Shown here piece after piece: positions 7,816 to 17,003 of a stretch of DNA of 42,333 bases. The stretch's first letter is position 1. Each line of letters starts with the position of its first letter. Source of the DNA: an uncultured Fidelibacterota bacterium (GTDB lineage Bacteria > Fidelibacterota > Marinisomatia > Marinisomatales > Marinisomataceae); the NCBI GenBank assembly GCA_902629855.1, contig CACOSI010000006.1, forward strand, positions 1 to 42,333, written 5' to 3'. Below the pieces are notes generated by a model. The model ran no database searches. It saw nothing but the letters and a program-made list of their open reading frames with translations, and was not told where the DNA came from. Position numbers and translations under genes: made by a program.

Positions 7816-8382
7816 TTAAAAAGCAACTTCAGTAGTTGCAATAACGTGCATTATTTCTAATCCAAAATTACCTTCTTTTTTATCGGCTAATAGAAAACCA
7901 ATCGAAGAAATTTTTTCTGCTTTCAGTTTTGGAGATAATGGCCTTCGAGCTCCCATTATATATGCTCTAAATTCATCCATCGAAATTTCAACATCAATCC
8001 ATTCATTTTTCATAGTTTTAAAATTGACGGCATAATTTGCATACGTATTTCTCATTCTTAATCTAAACTGATAAGTACGACCATCTCCCTTAACTCTGAT
8101 TTTAAATTTTGTTGTGTCTTTAGGAATTTTTTCTGATAGAGAATTTCTACAGGAAGCAAAGCCACCTCTATTTTCTAGGGACAAGTAACCATTAAATAAC
8201 ATATTATTTTCGTCATTAAGAGAGATATATGATTTTGATATACCTCCCATAACATCATCATTTACAATTCTCCAATTTTCAAGTCCTATATTCATTGAAG
8301 GTTGAAAAATTATCATATCTTGACCAAATAGCTTGGTGGCAATAATAAAAAACAAAATTATTTTTGTTATCCAAATTTTCAT
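7816..8382 (-). CDS. CIA30 (NDUFAF1-like) family secreted protein
   Basis: A 188-residue protein. The signal peptide ends LFG with Gln21 as predicted first mature residue. The body matches the CIA30 galactose-binding-like fold: WRIVNDDVMGGISKS near the start, LENRGGFASCRN in the middle, then a YQFRLR strand and a SIGFLLADKKEGNFGLEI end. In mitochondria the family assists complex I assembly; bacterial members are mostly uncharacterised and a secreted one is unlikely to do that job. The stop lies 2 nt from the end of the convergent esterase gene. Confidence 0.85.
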   Translation of the reverse strand: MKIWITKIILFFIIATKLFGQDMIIFQPSMNIGLENWRIVNDDVMGGISKSYISLNDENNMLFNGYLSLENRGGFASCRNSLSEKIPKDTTKFKIRVKGDGRTYQFRLRMRNTYANYAVNFKTMKNEWIDVEISMDEFRAYIMGARRPLSPKLKAEKISSIGFLLADKKEGNFGLEIMHVIATTEVAF

Positions 8383-8435
8383 TACTTAAATATTAATATT
8401 TTTTTTACCATTTGAAAAATGATATATTATCATCT

Positions 8436-9380
8436 ATGGATAAAACTGCTATAATAGCTTTAGGAGGAAACGCTCTTTCTGATAAAAGTCAAGCTGGTAC
8501 GATAAATGACCAGTTTAATAATACCCGCAAATCTTTATCTAAAATAATAAAGTTTTTAAAGGAAGATTATAACATATGTATTACACATGGTAATGGTCCA
8601 CAGGTTGGAGACGAATTATTACGAATGGATCTATCCCAAAATGATGTCCCGCCTTTACCATTAGGCGTTTGCGTTGCTGGAACACAAGGAACAATTGGCT
8701 ATATGATTCAGCAAACCTTTCAAAATATTCTTGATGAAGAAAAAATCGATAAAGAAGTGGTAACACTTTTAACACAAGTAGTTGTTAACCCAAATCACCC
8801 TTCATTACAAAATCCTACAAAATATGTTGGAAGAAGAATGACAGAAAAAGATGCAAAAAAAATAGCAAAAAAGATGAACTGGATTGTTAAAGAACAAGAA
8901 CCTGGAGAATGGAGAAGAGTTGTTCCTTCACCAGACCCTGATTTTGTTATGCATGGAATTAGTATTCGTACTTTAGTACAAGCAGGAATTGTAGTTTTGG
9001 CCGCGGGTGGTGGTGGAATTCCAGTTTTTGTAAATGAAGAGGGAAGATTTGAAGGAATTGATGCTGTAATTGATAAGGATTTAACTGCAGCAAAGCTTGG
9101 AAGGGTCATTAGAGCCGATGAATATTATATAATAACTGATATTGATCAAGTTTATCTTAATTTTGGTTCTGAAAATCAATCACCTATTCCTCAGATGACT
9201 GATACCCAAGCAAAAAAATACCAAGAAGAAGGACATTTTAAGCAAGGTAGTATGTGGCCTAAAATTCGTTCAGCAATTCATTTTTTAAAACATCATGGCA
9301 AAAAAGTTATAATAACTAATATTGATAATATTCAAGATGCTATTGATGGAAAAGCTGGAACAACAATTGTAAAAGAATAA
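8436..9380 (+). CDS. arcC: Carbamate kinase
   Basis: Interconverts carbamoyl phosphate plus ADP with ATP plus carbamate. The N-terminal IIALGGNAL motif and ITHGNGPQVG are diagnostic of the amino-acid-kinase fold. GRRMTEKDAKK, AAGGGGIPV and the C-terminal GSMWPKIRSAI segment also match. The ATG at 8436 is chosen over an in-frame TTG at 8412 because family members begin directly before the IIALGGNAL strand; the result is 314 residues, the usual length. No arginine deiminase or ornithine transcarbamylase gene is next to it. One base separates it from the following membrane-protein gene, so the two are probably cotranscribed. Confidence 0.95.
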   Translation: MDKTAIIALGGNALSDKSQAGTINDQFNNTRKSLSKIIKFLKEDYNICITHGNGPQVGDELLRMDLSQNDVPPLPLGVCVAGTQGTIGYMIQQTFQNILDEEKIDKEVVTLLTQVVVNPNHPSLQNPTKYVGRRMTEKDAKKIAKKMNWIVKEQEPGEWRRVVPSPDPDFVMHGISIRTLVQAGIVVLAAGGGGIPVFVNEEGRFEGIDAVIDKDLTAAKLGRVIRADEYYIITDIDQVYLNFGSENQSPIPQMTDTQAKKYQEEGHFKQGSMWPKIRSAIHFLKHHGKKVIITNIDNIQDAIDGKAGTTIVKE

Positions 9381-9381
9381 C

Positions 9382-9930
9382 ATGGACTTATTTTCTGCGA
9401 ATCAAATGATGTGGGCAGCATTCATTATTGGAAATTCTGCTCCAATAATATTTTCTATTCTCTATTACTTTGGATTCATCTCAAAAATGTTTCAGTTATT
9501 TATTATTGGAATTCTTATTGGTTTTTTATGGGAGATACCATTTGGACTAGCTGGAGATTCTTTTCATTTAATATTAATTAATTGGCCAATTGATATACCT
9601 TTAGCAAGAAATATAACATACTCATTCATTGACAGTCTAATTTTTCTTATTGGAGTTTTTTTGGCTCGTTTAGTTTTAAAAGATTTTAATTTTTTATACC
9701 AATTTAATTACAAAGCTTTAGCTGTTATGGTTATTTGGGGAAGTTTCTCTGAGTTTTTAATTGATTTAAATGGAAATGGAAAACTATGGCTGTTCATTGA
9801 GAACTGGTATAACCCTGTTTTCATTTCTATCAACAATAATGATTTAACTATTATTCCTCAATTGATATGGCTATTTGCTCCAATATTATACTACTTAGCA
9901 ATTCTTAAATGTGCAAAAAAGAAATTTTAA
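9382..9930 (+). CDS. Polytopic membrane protein of unknown function
   Basis: 182 residues with about five transmembrane segments (roughly 10-28, 36-56, 72-95, 108-125 and 152-172) and a short lysine-rich C terminus. Acidic residues inside or next to the helices (WEIPFG, FSEFLIDLNG) stand out. It follows carbamate kinase by one base and overlaps the start of the cyclo-ligase gene by 22 bases, so it sits in a tight operon. I recognise no family. Confidence 0.7.
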   Translation: MDLFSANQMMWAAFIIGNSAPIIFSILYYFGFISKMFQLFIIGILIGFLWEIPFGLAGDSFHLILINWPIDIPLARNITYSFIDSLIFLIGVFLARLVLKDFNFLYQFNYKALAVMVIWGSFSEFLIDLNGNGKLWLFIENWYNPVFISINNNDLTIIPQLIWLFAPILYYLAILKCAKKKF

Positions 9931-10463
9931 GAAAAAAACTTAAGAACTCTAGAAGTAAGCTTGTCAATTCATATGTTACTTCAAATTCAAGCAAAATTTT
10001 TAATACCTTAAAAAATTTATTAAATCAACTTAGTTTTAATTCTATAGCGGTTTACAAATCTTTTAATAATGAAGTTTTAACCAATGATATTATAAGTTAT
10101 TATTTAAGTATTGATAAAGTTGTTTGTCTACCTGTTTTGAAAGATTTAAATACCATGGAGTTTCATCAAATAAATGTTAGATCAAAAATGAAGTTAAATA
10201 AGTATGGTATTAGTGAACCTATCAATAGTTCAAAAATAAATACCAATAAAATTGATATTATTATAATACCCTGTCTTGGATTTAATGAAAATTTATATCG
10301 CATAGGGATGGGCAAAGGATATTACGATAAGATTCTTGAAGATAATGAATCTTCAACTTTAATATGCTTAGCTTTTGAAGATCAATTCATTGATGAAGAT
10401 TTTGAAGAAAAACATGACATTAAAATGAACTATATTATAACTGAAAATTCAATTTTGTTTTAA
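9909..10463 (+). CDS. 5-formyltetrahydrofolate cyclo-ligase
   Basis: Converts 5-formyl-THF to 5,10-methenyl-THF with ATP, salvaging folate in the cytosol. At 184 residues it has the family's usual length. The basic N terminus KKEILRKKLKNSR, the central VVCLPVL strand and the diagnostic GMGKGYYDK motif near residue 133 are present, as is the CLAFEDQF strand near the end. The start codon lies inside the upstream membrane-protein gene, indicating translational coupling. The last 15 bases overlap the convergent phosphodiesterase gene. Confidence 0.92.
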   Translation: MCKKEILRKKLKNSRSKLVNSYVTSNSSKIFNTLKNLLNQLSFNSIAVYKSFNNEVLTNDIISYYLSIDKVVCLPVLKDLNTMEFHQINVRSKMKLNKYGISEPINSSKINTNKIDIIIIPCLGFNENLYRIGMGKGYYDKILEDNESSTLICLAFEDQFIDEDFEEKHDIKMNYIITENSILF

Positions 10464-11681
10464 AAAAACTTTTGTTTCATCTAAAGATCCATCATTTTGT
10501 GCTGGATTTATATTCATTAAAGAGCACATCATTTCATATAAATGAATATTTTGAATTACAGGACCTTTAAAATTTTCCTTAAATGCAGGACCTCGAGCTA
10601 TAAAAATACCATCCATTGATTTATAGTCAGGATCATAACCATGAGAACCAGGAGAAGGATTTCTTCCAGGTTTTTGAATACTCCATCCTTCATTAGCAAT
10701 AAAAATAATTGGTTCAATCCTATCATTATTTGAATAATTGAATTTTGCAGGAAAATCATCCTTTTTATATACCTGAGTATGCTCAATATTTTGAAGTTGT
10801 TGATAAATAGTTTCAATATCATTTCCATTTGGACGAATTTCCATAAAAGGCCCTCCACCAATAGTAACTACATCATCTAAATTTATATAATCAGCAATAT
10901 TAATAATTTGATCTGCAGGGGTATCTACCATTCCATGATCTGAAACAATTACTAAATTTACTTCATTCATTAAACCTCTTTTATCCAATCCATCTAATAA
11001 GTGACCTATTGCATCATCAACATCCTTAATTGAATCGACTACTTCTTGAGAATTTGGACCATATCTATGTCCAATTGTATCAACTATACTAAAATATGAA
11101 GCTAAGAAAGTTGGCCTATTTGTTCCTTCAAGATCGAGCCATTTAAGTAGTTGTTCCATCCTGCTAATATTTGTTGGTGAATCGCTATAAACATAATATT
11201 CGGATGGTCTAATCCCTTCAATTTCAGCATCAGACATTGGCCAAAACATAATCATAGCCCTTTTAAGCTGTTTTTCAACTGTAACCCAAATTGGTTCAGC
11301 TTGAATCCATTTACCGTCTTGAGCTGCAACACTTCCAGCACCTATATAATAATATTCATCAAAAGATGGATCATAAAAATAATTTGAAATTATTCCATGA
11401 TTTGAAGGATAATTACCAGTAATGATACTGATATGGTTAGGAAAGGTTTTTGATGGATATACTGTTTTTAGACCTTCAGCTTGAATTCCATTATTTATTA
11501 TTCTATCAAAATTAGGAGTATCAGTTTTATTAAAATAATCCCATCTAAAACCATCAATTGATATAAGGATGAGTGGAGTTGAAGGTTCTAAATAGTTAGT
11601 TGAACTATTTGACTTCATGCTTTCACTGCAAGATACTATAAATAATAAAAATAGGGTTAAAAGAACTTTAAAATTTTTCAT
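10449..11681 (-). CDS. ENPP-type nucleotide pyrophosphatase/phosphodiesterase lipoprotein
   Basis: A 410-residue member of the alkaline phosphatase superfamily (type I phosphodiesterase). The lipoprotein signal has the lipobox IVSC (Cys18), placing it in the periplasm or outer membrane. Metal and catalytic residues are visible: Asp43 in SIDGFRWD, nucleophile Thr79 in SKTFPNH, the VDTIGHRYGP segment, VSDHGM and the late GSHGYD. It probably hydrolyses nucleotides or phosphodiesters to scavenge phosphate; the substrate is inference. It is followed on the same strand, 8 nt upstream in transcription order, by the ubiE/menG-like gene, so they may share a transcript. Confidence 0.92.
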   Translation of the reverse strand: MKNFKVLLTLFLLFIVSCSESMKSNSSTNYLEPSTPLILISIDGFRWDYFNKTDTPNFDRIINNGIQAEGLKTVYPSKTFPNHISIITGNYPSNHGIISNYFYDPSFDEYYYIGAGSVAAQDGKWIQAEPIWVTVEKQLKRAMIMFWPMSDAEIEGIRPSEYYVYSDSPTNISRMEQLLKWLDLEGTNRPTFLASYFSIVDTIGHRYGPNSQEVVDSIKDVDDAIGHLLDGLDKRGLMNEVNLVIVSDHGMVDTPADQIINIADYINLDDVVTIGGGPFMEIRPNGNDIETIYQQLQNIEHTQVYKKDDFPAKFNYSNNDRIEPIIFIANEGWSIQKPGRNPSPGSHGYDPDYKSMDGIFIARGPAFKENFKGPVIQNIHLYEMMCSLMNINPAQNDGSLDETKVFLKQN

Positions 11682-11689
11682 TTGTTAAA

Positions 11690-12418
11690 TTAATTATTTA
11701 TCTGCTTTAAGCCAGAATAAATATTTACAACTCCAAATGTTTCTGATCTAATTTCGATATCTTCAAAACCAGTATCGTGTAAAATTTTTTTAAATTTATT
11801 TCCATGAGGAAAATTTTTTGCTGATTTAGATAAATATTTATATGCATTACTATTTTTTGCAATTATAAGCCCAAGAAAAGGAATTAAAATATTTGTATGC
11901 AAAAAATACCCAATTTTAGATAATAAAGTTTGAGGAACTGCTGTTTCTAAAATAACAACTTGACCCCCAGGCTTAAGAACTCTATTCATCTCCAACAATC
12001 CTTTTTCTAAGTTTTCAAAATTCCTTACTCCAAAACCAACAGTAACTGCATCAAACATATTATCCTCAAATTTCAAATCTTCTGCATCATCTAACTTAAA
12101 ATCAATAATTCTATCAGTTTTCAGGTATTTGGATTTTTCTTTAGCTATTTCTAACATTTCATTTGCATTATCAATTGCAATAATTTTAACATTATCTCTT
12201 GCCATTTCAATTGCGATATCTCCAGTTCCAGTTGCAACGTCTAAAATATTTTTCGCATTTTTTTCATAGACAATTTTTGAAACTTTTCTTCTCCATTTTT
12301 TGTCACTGTTTAGTGTCATATATTTATTAATGGTATCATAGGTTGGAGCTATGATATTGAACATAGATTGAATTTGTTCTTTTTTAGATTTTGTACTTTT
12401 AGAGTGCGGCTTAATCAC
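11690..12418 (-). CDS. ubiE: Demethylmenaquinone/ubiquinone methyltransferase
   Basis: SAM-dependent C-methyltransferase of quinone biosynthesis (UbiE/MenG/COQ5). It has 242 residues with FNIIAPTYD near the N terminus, motif I DVATGTGDIA, the LKFEDNMFDAVTVGFGVRNF block and MNRVLKPGGQVVILE. The C-terminal SGLK ending is also typical. The start is a GTG; the first ATG would remove part of the conserved N-terminal helix. Without other quinone genes nearby, demethylmenaquinone versus ubiquinone precursor cannot be decided; in this type of organism menaquinone is more likely (so menG may be the apter name). Confidence 0.95.
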   Translation of the reverse strand: MIKPHSKSTKSKKEQIQSMFNIIAPTYDTINKYMTLNSDKKWRRKVSKIVYEKNAKNILDVATGTGDIAIEMARDNVKIIAIDNANEMLEIAKEKSKYLKTDRIIDFKLDDAEDLKFEDNMFDAVTVGFGVRNFENLEKGLLEMNRVLKPGGQVVILETAVPQTLLSKIGYFLHTNILIPFLGLIIAKNSNAYKYLSKSAKNFPHGNKFKKILHDTGFEDIEIRSETFGVVNIYSGLKQINN

Positions 12419-12433
12419 CTGTAAAAATAATAA

Positions 12434-12460
12434 AAAGGGCTGACAAGTTGCCAGCCCTTT
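12434..12460 (-). terminator. Intrinsic terminator after the duplicated-domain secreted protein
   Basis: Stem AAAGGGCTG/CAGCCCTTT, followed on the minus strand by TTATTATTTTT. It lies 20 nt past the stop of the gene at 12480 and just before the ubiE/menG start, so the latter probably needs its own promoter or read-through. Confidence 0.85.
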
Positions 12461-12479
12461 ATTTCAATAAATATTAAAT

Positions 12480-13310
12480 TTATTTATTTGCTGGTATCCA
12501 ATTATTGAAAAGACCGATGTCGTCGTGTCTTCCAGGAGCCCAGTATTTACCATATGCATTTCTTTCTTCTTCTGTCATAGCTTCAAGCGCAAGAGGACCA
12601 TTGTCATCACCTGCATTATCAGCATCTTCCATTGAACTATATTCTGAAAGAGTAACTACTGGCCAATATCCATCCTCAACTTTACCTGACCACAAGTGTG
12701 TTAACACTTTTTGGCTTAAAATTTTTGGATTTTTGCCAATTACTTCTTTCTGAAATTTTTCCATTAACTCATATCTTTCAGCTGCTGATCCGTTCTCTAC
12801 TTCAGACATAGGTTTCCAGTATCCGACAGACGCTGTAACTACTGTAGTTTCGCCAAATCCACCTGATCTCTTCTTTTCAAGTGCTTTATGGTTTTCAAAG
12901 ATGTGAACATCTTCATGATAGTTACCAAAGTATTTATTTTGTGCTAAATATGCTTCACGTCTTTTTTCAGCATCTGGAAAAGCTATTGCATTTATTTTAG
13001 CATTATCTCTTACTGATTGTGTTGCTACATCTACGCTGGCAAATTCATTTACGACATGAACATCTTCCTGTGCACCCGTCCAATAGTGATATAAGAACAT
13101 ACTACTGATTAGTGATTTATCAGCTTGATTTGTTTTAGAAAACCACTCATTAACAGCGGAATTTCTTTCTTGAATTGAATAGCCTTCAACCTCGTCTGGG
13201 TTGGCCCATTTATATTTTCCCCACATAATAACCGTATTGTCAGTACCGTTTGTATTATATTGAGCAAAAGTAAATGATAAAAATAAAGCCATTAACATTA
13301 ACTTTTTCAT
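12480..13310 (-). CDS. Secreted protein with two-fold internal repeat
   Basis: A 276-residue protein of unknown function. The ATG at 13310 is preferred to an in-frame one 8 codons upstream: it has an AGAGG site and starts the signal peptide (MKKLMLMALFLSFTFA, then Gln17). The mature protein contains two related halves: HYWTGAQEDVHVVNEFAS ... KYFGNYHEDVHIFEN and HLWSGKVEDGYWPVVTLSEYSS ... KYWAPGRHDDIGLFNNW. Size and pattern (Trp/Gly, acidic, hydrophobic strand, helix, His/Asp, strand) resemble tandem dimeric alpha/beta-barrel (ABM-like) domains, but that is inference. Monocistronic by its terminator. Confidence 0.8.
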   Translation of the reverse strand: MKKLMLMALFLSFTFAQYNTNGTDNTVIMWGKYKWANPDEVEGYSIQERNSAVNEWFSKTNQADKSLISSMFLYHYWTGAQEDVHVVNEFASVDVATQSVRDNAKINAIAFPDAEKRREAYLAQNKYFGNYHEDVHIFENHKALEKKRSGGFGETTVVTASVGYWKPMSEVENGSAAERYELMEKFQKEVIGKNPKILSQKVLTHLWSGKVEDGYWPVVTLSEYSSMEDADNAGDDNGPLALEAMTEEERNAYGKYWAPGRHDDIGLFNNWIPANK

Positions 13311-13450
13311 AATTACCTCTTCGTTAGTTTGCATTAATTAATCATAGAGTTTTTTATTCAATTAATCAATGATAAATAAATGAGGCAAGTAGAGATTACA
13401 GATTCTTTTAAATAGTTTTTGATTTAAATATTTATCATTACTTTTTTTAT

Positions 13451-14098
13451 ATGAAAGAACTCCCCAATCAATTTTTTTATTCTAAAAAAGAAGATAGATT
13501 GAATGTGATCTCTCATGGGCTAGGTTTTATTCTAAGCATATTTGGATTAATTTTTTTATTAATAAAAAGCTTTCAAGATTATGACATAGTTCGTACTTCA
13601 AGTTTTCTAGTTTATAGTTTGAGCTTATCTACGATGTATATTGCTTCTACTTTATACCATAGTTCCAAAACTCCTGAAAGCCGATTTCGTTATAGGCTTT
13701 TTGATATGATATCCATTTACTTATTAATAGCTGGTTCTTATACACCTTTTACTTTAACTGTTTTAATTAATAATGGTGGACTAACGCTATTTATCATGGT
13801 ATGGTTAATAGCTATTTTTGGAATAATCTGGCAATTATCTACAATGAAAAAATCTAACGTTTTATCTACAGTACTTTATATGTTTATGGGAGGACTATGG
13901 CTATTTTTTATTGATGCTTTTATTAATGAAATTCCTCCAAACGCGCTCTCTTGGATTTACGCATCGTGTCTAGCTTATTTGATAGGTGTATTTTTCTATC
14001 TTGCAGATTCAAAAATTAAATACAATCATTTTATTTGGCATATTTTTGTCCTTTTTGCAAGCTTATTTCATTATATCTCAATTTACTTTTATATTTAA
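13451..14098 (+). CDS. Hemolysin III family (PAQR/TrhA-like) membrane protein
   Basis: A seven-helix integral membrane protein of 215 residues related to eukaryotic adiponectin/progestin receptors. Family marks are RLNVISHGLGF after a polar N terminus, STLYHSS after the third helix and HFIWHIFVLFASLFHYI in the last helix. Together these give the conserved His set thought to bind zinc. The bacterial role is poorly known (membrane homeostasis has been proposed); haemolysis is not implied. It lies 19 nt before acs on the same strand. Confidence 0.92.
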   Translation: MKELPNQFFYSKKEDRLNVISHGLGFILSIFGLIFLLIKSFQDYDIVRTSSFLVYSLSLSTMYIASTLYHSSKTPESRFRYRLFDMISIYLLIAGSYTPFTLTVLINNGGLTLFIMVWLIAIFGIIWQLSTMKKSNVLSTVLYMFMGGLWLFFIDAFINEIPPNALSWIYASCLAYLIGVFFYLADSKIKYNHFIWHIFVLFASLFHYISIYFYI

Positions 14099-14117
14099 AT
14101 AATCTAACTTTATTAAA

Positions 14118-16043
14118 ATGAAAAAATATTCAGTACCAAAAAATTTTATATCTTCCGTTGGAAATGATAATCTTGATACATACCAATCCTTAAGAAAAAG
14201 TTCTAAGGAAGATTCAGATTCGTATTGGGCATCAGTAGCGGAAAGAATTGATTGGTTTGAAGAATGGACATCTATTAATAATACCGATTACTCGAAAGCT
14301 CACATAGAGTGGTTTTCAAATGGTAAGTTAAACGCATCATATAATTGTATCGATAGACATATTGAAAATGGACTTGGAGAAAAAACAGCACTTATTTGGC
14401 AATCTAATGACCCAACTATTTCAAAAAGTGTATCTTATGATGAATTACTAGAAAAAGTTTCTTTGTTTTCTAATGGATTAAAGCGTGCTGGAATTAGTAA
14501 AGGAGATAGAGTTTGTATTTACATGCAAATGATCCCTGAAGCCATCGTTGCTATGCTTGCATGTGCCAGAATCGGAGCCGTGCACTCAGTAGTATTTGGA
14601 GCATTTTCAAGTGATGCTTTAAAAAACAGAATTAATGATTCTGAGTGTAAGCTACTTATTACGCAGGATAATGGAGTGCGAGGATCAAAATTTGATATTC
14701 CTATGAAAGAAAATGCAGATAAAATTGCAGATGAATGTCCTTCTTTAAAAACAGTTGTCATGGTTGAACGTTCTGGAAATGCCATGTTTATGAAAGAAGG
14801 TAGAGATTTAACGTGGAATCAATTTATAGATGGTTGTTCAAGTGAATGTCCTGCTGAAGTGATGGATGCAGAAGATCCATTATTTATTTTATATACTTCT
14901 GGATCAACTGGAAAGCCAAAAGGTGTTATGCATACTACTGGTGGATACCTTGTTTATGCATCACACACACATGAATTAGTATTTGATTATCATAAGGATG
15001 ATATCTACTGGTGTACTGCTGATATTGGATGGATAACAGGTCATTCATACATTGTATATGGTCCTTTATCAAATGCAGTAACCCAAGTAATATTTGAAGG
15101 AGTTCCTAATTATCCAGACTTTGGTAGATTTTGGCAAATTGTTGAACAGCATAAAGTAAATGTATTTTATACAGCTCCTACTGCACTACGAGCTTTAATG
15201 AAAGAAGGAGATGATTGGGTAACAAAGTATGACTTATCTACTTTGAAAGTTCTAGGTACGGTTGGGGAGCCTATTAAATCACCAGAATGGCATTGGTATT
15301 TTAATGTTATTGGTAATGAAGAATGTCCAATAGTCGATACATGGTGGCAAACAGAGACTGGGGGAATTTTGATGTCCCCAATTCCTGGATGTGTTCCAAC
15401 AAAACCAGGATCAGCCACATTACCATTACCAGGTATTATTCCAGCAATTTTAGATGAAGATGGAAATGAAATTGAAGAAAGAAATACTACTGGCTATTTA
15501 GTAATGACTCAATCGTGGCCAGGACAAATGAGAACTGTATATGGCGATCATCAACGGTTCATCGATACGTATTTTTCTCAAGCACCAGGTAATTATTTTA
15601 CTGGAGATGGAGCTTATATAGATGATGACGGTTATTTTTGGATTACTGGAAGAGTGGATGATGTTTTGAATGTTTCTGGACACAGAATTGGTACAGCTGA
15701 AGTAGAAGGAGCTATAGGTGCTGCAAGTGGTGTAGCAGAAGCTGCAGTAATTGGATATAATCATGAAATTAAAGGTGAAGGGATTTATGCTTTTGTTACA
15801 TTGATGACAGGCGTTGAACCTTCAGATAATATTGAACAAGATATTTTAAATACCGTGACTAAAATTATTGGACCTCATGCAAAACCAAGTGTTATTCAAT
15901 TCTGTTCAGGTCTTCCAAAAACAAGATCTGGAAAAATAATGAGAAGAATTTTAAAGAAAATTGCCCAAAATGAAACTGACGACTTGGGTGACATTTCAAC
16001 ACTCGCAGATCCAAGTGTTATAGATAGTTTATTACAGAAGTGA
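14118..16043 (+). CDS. acs: Acetyl-CoA synthetase
   Basis: AMP-forming acetate activation in the cytosol. 641 residues, full length for the family. The adenylate motif YTSGSTGKPKGVMHTTGGY, the WWQTETGG acetyl-pocket region and GRVDDVLNVSGHRIGTAEVE are all present. The C-terminal PKTRSGK motif contains the lysine that is acetylated in regulated homologues. Acs lets the cell use free acetate, feeding the TCA cycle or lipid synthesis. A short AT-rich hairpin (AAAACT/AGTTTT, about 16042-16059) may end the transcript but is weak. Confidence 0.97.
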   Translation: MKKYSVPKNFISSVGNDNLDTYQSLRKSSKEDSDSYWASVAERIDWFEEWTSINNTDYSKAHIEWFSNGKLNASYNCIDRHIENGLGEKTALIWQSNDPTISKSVSYDELLEKVSLFSNGLKRAGISKGDRVCIYMQMIPEAIVAMLACARIGAVHSVVFGAFSSDALKNRINDSECKLLITQDNGVRGSKFDIPMKENADKIADECPSLKTVVMVERSGNAMFMKEGRDLTWNQFIDGCSSECPAEVMDAEDPLFILYTSGSTGKPKGVMHTTGGYLVYASHTHELVFDYHKDDIYWCTADIGWITGHSYIVYGPLSNAVTQVIFEGVPNYPDFGRFWQIVEQHKVNVFYTAPTALRALMKEGDDWVTKYDLSTLKVLGTVGEPIKSPEWHWYFNVIGNEECPIVDTWWQTETGGILMSPIPGCVPTKPGSATLPLPGIIPAILDEDGNEIEERNTTGYLVMTQSWPGQMRTVYGDHQRFIDTYFSQAPGNYFTGDGAYIDDDGYFWITGRVDDVLNVSGHRIGTAEVEGAIGAASGVAEAAVIGYNHEIKGEGIYAFVTLMTGVEPSDNIEQDILNTVTKIIGPHAKPSVIQFCSGLPKTRSGKIMRRILKKIAQNETDDLGDISTLADPSVIDSLLQK

Positions 16044-16136
16044 AAAAACTCTTAAGTTTTATAAATATCCCCCTAAAGTAAATGTTATTTTTTAATAGGA
16101 CCTGGAAAAAATATATTTGTTGATTGTTGATACGCC

Positions 16137-17000
16137 TTATAGCTGGGCCTTTTTTTGAGCTGAAAAATATTCAGATGGAATAGCTCCAGTGAGATATACT
16201 AACGTTAGATACATAATTCTTGAAGTATATAATAAAGCAATACCAATCATAATCCATAACCATAGTGCTTCCGAATCAAATAATGAAATGTAAGAGGGAA
16301 TAGAAGCAATAATTAATCCATTCCATACCATCCATTCGGCAAAATAATTAGGATGTCTAGTATATTTCCAAAGCCCAACATCACAAACCATATTTTTCTT
16401 ATTTTGACTTTTCATTTCTTTTAAAAATTTCAGTTTTTGATAGTCTGCTACTGTTTCAAATCCTAATGAAAGAACAAAAATTGTAAATCCAATAATTTCA
16501 AGAGTTGATAATTGGGTTAAAGGTGATACTGAAATAAGAAATATTGGAATTGCTAAAAATGAAGCATTGGCAAGTCCTTGACTTAATGCTTCTACTTGCA
16601 TTGCTAAACCTATATTGGTTTTATTAGATTTTTCCCAACGTATTTTTTGATATTCATAGCGCGGAAACTCTTTTTTTAATAGTCCCATACTCCACATTTT
16701 TAATGCGCCAAATCCCATTCTAACGCCTATTAATAAATAAGCAGAGATTATGAAAATTTTTGAAAAAGTTATTGTATCATTAAGACTATAAGTGATTATT
16801 CCAATTAATGCCACTCCCCAAGGCCACCCAATGTCGACATATGACATTCTTTTCGTCTTCCATATTGGAATACATACTACAAAAAAAAATAAAGCTAGCT
16901 GAGCAACACCATTAATTAGTGCAATAAAATATAAATTGTTTGATTTAATTAGCAAAATCCAGCAAGCAATAAATGGTATGAATGGCTTAAAATATCTCAT
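16137..17000 (-). CDS. DUF1295/steroid-5-alpha-reductase-like membrane protein
   Basis: 287 residues, mostly hydrophobic (seven or eight membrane segments). Family signatures are SYVDIGWPWG in the first third and LWKYTRHPNYFAEWMVW near residue 215, the cofactor-binding region shared with isoprenyl-cysteine methyltransferases and 5-alpha-reductases. The substrate is unknown; lipid or isoprenoid modification is the usual suggestion. A second, frameshifted DUF1295 gene lies at 27053-27932. The start is 3 nt after the stop of the cobalamin-binding-protein gene, so it is probably the last gene of that operon. Confidence 0.88.
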   Translation of the reverse strand: MRYFKPFIPFIACWILLIKSNNLYFIALINGVAQLALFFFVVCIPIWKTKRMSYVDIGWPWGVALIGIITYSLNDTITFSKIFIISAYLLIGVRMGFGALKMWSMGLLKKEFPRYEYQKIRWEKSNKTNIGLAMQVEALSQGLANASFLAIPIFLISVSPLTQLSTLEIIGFTIFVLSLGFETVADYQKLKFLKEMKSQNKKNMVCDVGLWKYTRHPNYFAEWMVWNGLIIASIPSYISLFDSEALWLWIMIGIALLYTSRIMYLTLVYLTGAIPSEYFSAQKKAQL

Positions 17001-17003
17001 TCG

